In this document: piece by piece, positions 61,988 to 64,000 of the stretch
Position numbering within the stretch: the stretch's first letter is position 1
How the letters are laid out: each line of letters begins with the position of its first letter
Assembly (NCBI GenBank): GCA_016711405.1
Contig: JADJSZ010000110.1
Location: forward strand, 1-64,000
DNA: 64,000 nt
Origin: Candidatus Hadersleviella danica
GTDB lineage: Bacteria; Chloroflexota; Anaerolineae; Promineifilales; Promineifilaceae
Reading direction: 5' to 3'
Made by a program: the position numbers and the translations under genes
Notes under the pieces: model-generated
What the model saw: the letters and a program-made list of their open reading frames with translations, nothing else
Told to the model about the DNA's origin: nothing
Databases searched by the model: none

Positions 61988-62037
61988 ACAATAAGCTACA
62001 CGATGGGCATGAACTCTCTTTATCATCTCATAGAGAG

Positions 62038-62150
62038 CAGTAGAAAGTAAAAGGTAAAAGGTAAAAAGTGGGGCGCACTACCACACCCACTTCTCACTTT
62101 TCACTTCTCACCACTAACCACTAACCACTAACCACTAACCAAACAACCCT
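62038..62150. repeat. GTAAAAG / CTTTTCAC hairpin and ACCACTA array
   Basis: AGTAGAAAGTAAAAGGTAAA (62039-62058 region) is complementary to CACTTCTCACTTTTCACTTC (62089-62108). Four ACCACTA heptamers follow (62111-62138) and lead to the next ATG. Confidence 0.85.
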
Positions 62151-62706
62151 ATGCGAGATTTACGACAAGACATTGCCTCGGTGCTCATTGGCGAGGCGCA
62201 ATTGCAACAGCGCATCCACGAAATTGCGCGAGATTTAGAAGCCCACTATGAAAAAGAAGGGGTCGAAAACATTCTTCTGCTGTGCATCCTCAAAGGGGGC
62301 TACATTTTCTTGGCCGATTTAAGCCGCGCCCTCAACATCCCCCACGAGGTCAATTTTATGGCCGTTTCCAGCTATGGTGATGCGACGCATAGTAGTGGAG
62401 CGGTGCGCATTTTGCTCGATTTACAGCAAGATATTACAGGCAGGCATGTGCTCATTGTCGAAGATATTATTGACAGTGGCCTGACCCTCGACTACATGCG
62501 CCACAATTTGCTCACCCGCCAGCCCGCTTCCTTGCGCGTGTGCGCCTTGCTCAGCAAGCCCAGCCGCCACAAAATTAGTGTGCCAGTCGAGCATATTGGC
62601 TTTGAAGTGCCCGGATGAGTTTGTGGTGGGTTACGGCCTCGATTACGGCCAGCTTTACCGCAATTTGCCCTATATCGCCATCCTAAAACCAGAAGTATTT
62701 TCCTAA
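62151..62706 (+). CDS. hpt: Hypoxanthine phosphoribosyltransferase (one frameshift)
   Basis: The frame is intact to 62610, then one extra G at 62613-62614 breaks it. Without it, the protein continues DEFVVGYGLDYGQLYRNLPY and ends in LKPEVFS at 62706, about 184 residues, the normal length. The PRPP motif is LIVEDIIDSGLTLDYM near residue 105, and LLLCILKGGYIFLADL is the second typical segment. It salvages hypoxanthine (and guanine) with PRPP to IMP/GMP. Given the pattern of G/C slips, a read error is likely. A distinct ribosome-binding site is not visible, only ACCACTA repeat. Confidence 0.9.
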
Positions 62707-62811
62707 AGCAGATAGAGGCGAGAGATAGAGATAGAGGGTTGCGTAGTTGGCTGGCTGACTAAGGGTTCCTCTATCTCTATCTCTTTTCTCTATCTTGTAT
62801 TGGCAACCATT
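62707..62811. repeat. GATAGAG / CTATCTC repeat hairpin
   Basis: AGATAGAGGCGAGAGATAGA (62710-62729) and GATAGAGGG face CCTCTATCTCTATCTCTTTT and CTCTATCTTG (62768-62797). It uses the same words as 16073. Confidence 0.87.
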
Positions 62812-64000
62812 ATGACTTTGCACGAATTGGACACGGCCGTTTATGCCCACCAATGGGTGGCCCTTGCGGGCGACCATGTGGCTGGCGTGGGGCAAACTGG
62901 CCCTGAAGCGTTGCGGCTGGCGCGGCGCAACTGGCCCAAGCAGAAGCAGTTCACCTTGCGCTATGTGGAGCCAGAGGGGGGCGAGCCGTTGCTCATTCCC
63001 CCGTTGCTGGAGCAGTTGTTGCCCTTTGTGGAACAACTTGACCAGCCCATTTATGTGGTGGGTGGGGCGGTGCGTGATATGTTAAACGGCCGGTTGCCCC
63101 ACGACCTCGACCTGATGGTGGGTGCGGGAGCCATCACCTGTGGCTTTCGCATGGGGGACTTTTTGGGCGCACCTGCCTATGTCATGGACAAGGTGCGGGA
63201 TGTGGCGCGGATTGTGTTGGCCGAGCAAGAGACGACGATAGACATTGCCCGTCAACGCGGCGAGAGCTTGGCCGACGATTTGCGCGACCGCGATTTGACC
63301 ATCAATGCCCTTGCCCTGCCTGTGGCCGCCCGCACCTCGGCCAGTGTGGTGGATGTGGTGGGCGGGCAAGCCGATTTGGCCAATGGCCTCATCCGCCAAG
63401 CCAGCCCCAACGCCTTGCTCCAAGACCCTGTGCGTGGCTTGCGCGTGGTGCGCATGTCGCTCAAGTTGGGCTTTGCGATTGAGGCGGAGACGGCCGCCAA
63501 CACCCGCCTCAGTTTGCGCTTGCGCGAGGCCACCTCCCCCGAACGCATCCGCGATGAACTATTTAACTTGGTGCGCGTAGACCCTGCGGGCGCCTTGCGA
63601 ATTTTGCACGAACTAGATGGCCTCGCCGCGATAGTGCCGCCGCTGGCGCCGCTGGTGGGCGTGAGCCAATCGGCCCCCCATGTGCGGGATGTGTGGGGGC
63701 ATACGCTGTGGGTGTTGGAATGGCTGGGACAGGTGGAAGCGGCCGTGGCGGGCCAACCCTGCTCCCCGCCCGAACTGGGCGAATGGCTGGCTCCGTGGCG
63801 CGATGAGTTGCAAGCGCATCTCGCCCGCCCTGTGCCGGGGCACATTGATGGGCATTTGCTGTGGCGTTGGGCGGCCGTGTTGCACGATGTGGGCAAGCCG
63901 GCCACCAAAACGGTGGAGGAAAGCGGCCGTATCCGCTTCTTTGGCCATGACAAGGTGGGGGCGGATATGGCGGCCGACTTTTTGCGGAGCCTGCACCTGA
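62812..64000 (+). CDS. CCA-adding / poly(A) polymerase-type nucleotidyltransferase with N-terminal DUF5678-like domain (3' partial)
   Basis: At least 396 residues; it runs off the window. Residues 1-55 (HQWVALAGDHVAGVGQTGPE, ALRLARRNWPKQKQ) look like a DUF5678-type domain fused in front. The nucleotidyltransferase head begins near residue 80: VVGGAVRDMLNGRLPHDLDL with the DxD pair, then DLRDRDLTINALALPV, LQDPVRGLRVVRMSLKLGFA and ATSPERIRDELFNLV. The HD phosphohydrolase part starts near HTLWVLEWLG and includes LHDVGKPATKTVEESGRIRF. CCA-adding enzymes mature tRNA 3' ends; poly(A) polymerases are alike in sequence and cannot be excluded. Shorter ORFs in the same stretch are shadows. Confidence 0.9.
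   Translation, partial: MTLHELDTAVYAHQWVALAGDHVAGVGQTGPEALRLARRNWPKQKQFTLRYVEPEGGEPLLIPPLLEQLLPFVEQLDQPIYVVGGAVRDMLNGRLPHDLDLMVGAGAITCGFRMGDFLGAPAYVMDKVRDVARIVLAEQETTIDIARQRGESLADDLRDRDLTINALALPVAARTSASVVDVVGGQADLANGLIRQASPNALLQDPVRGLRVVRMSLKLGFAIEAETAANTRLSLRLREATSPERIRDELFNLVRVDPAGALRILHELDGLAAIVPPLAPLVGVSQSAPHVRDVWGHTLWVLEWLGQVEAAVAGQPCSPPELGEWLAPWRDELQAHLARPVPGHIDGHLLWRWAAVLHDVGKPATKTVEESGRIRFFGHDKVGADMAADFLRSLHL

Noticed and set aside
62600..62620. Programmed frameshift in hpt
   Set aside because: Not known for this gene; the extra G beside CCC fits the window's pattern of G/C slips.
1..64000. tRNA or rRNA genes
   Set aside because: No T-loop plus acceptor stem combination or conserved rRNA segment was recognised by eye; a covariance-model scan would be decisive.

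Overview
The window looks like part of a Chloroflexota (Anaerolineae/Ardenticatenia-like) chromosome. This rests on a SARP/NB-ARC/TPR regulator, a very long surface protein ending in FLPLVTRP, a solute-binding lipoprotein with a Val/Glu/Thr-rich linker, MreB/MreC, an NADPH:F420 reductase-like gene, phasin-like genes and moderately high GC. The class-level placement is inference. No rRNA, tRNA or CRISPR array was recognised.

Layout. Positions 1-7364 are a gene graveyard: heavily decayed remnants of a 2-oxoacid:acceptor oxidoreductase (beta and gamma subunits flanking an aminotransferase), an IS4-type transposase, a glycine-betaine-type binding protein and a THUMP-like methyltransferase. From about 7.8 kb the genes are largely intact. 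They are a lipoprotein, a giant FG-GAP/cadherin-like surface protein, a SARP regulator, three zinc-ribbon proteins, an unknown 811-residue protein, MscS, a Ser/Thr kinase, a bifunctional penicillin-binding protein, a DCC protein and a nitrilase-family hydrolase. Positions 30.5-38.1 kb hold a five-gene peptide/oligosaccharide-type ABC importer with an unusual binding protein and an unusual permease. Then come an SCP2 protein, a histidine kinase, FabF, an AlbA_2 protein, ClpC, an XRE regulator, a HAD phosphatase, DnaX, TatA, two phasins behind a promoter with twin palindromic operators, DUF192, EcfT, DinB, RecD2, a DUF3179 protein, an RlmD-like protein, F420 reductase, MreC, MreB, hypoxanthine phosphoribosyltransferase and a CCA/poly(A) polymerase-type gene that runs off the right edge.

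Three genome-scale features stand out. (1) Most intergenic gaps are filled with locus-specific tandem words of 7-8 nt whose complement follows in the same gap, giving hairpins. They resemble the cyanobacterial STRR heptamer repeats, and one set sits inside dnaX. (2) The palindrome ACGGCCGT (core CGGCCG) is strikingly frequent, like HIP1 in cyanobacteria. (3) Otherwise intact genes carry single frameshifts, nearly all at G/C runs, which look more like homopolymer sequencing errors than decay.

The best single-gene candidate is the DUF3179 protein. Once one G-run slip is corrected, it has a lone in-frame TGA exactly at the first cysteine of its conserved CxxC motif, as expected for selenocysteine. 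A 269-bp MITE-like element with 18-bp terminal inverted repeats and seven tandem palindromic 21-mers lies next to it.
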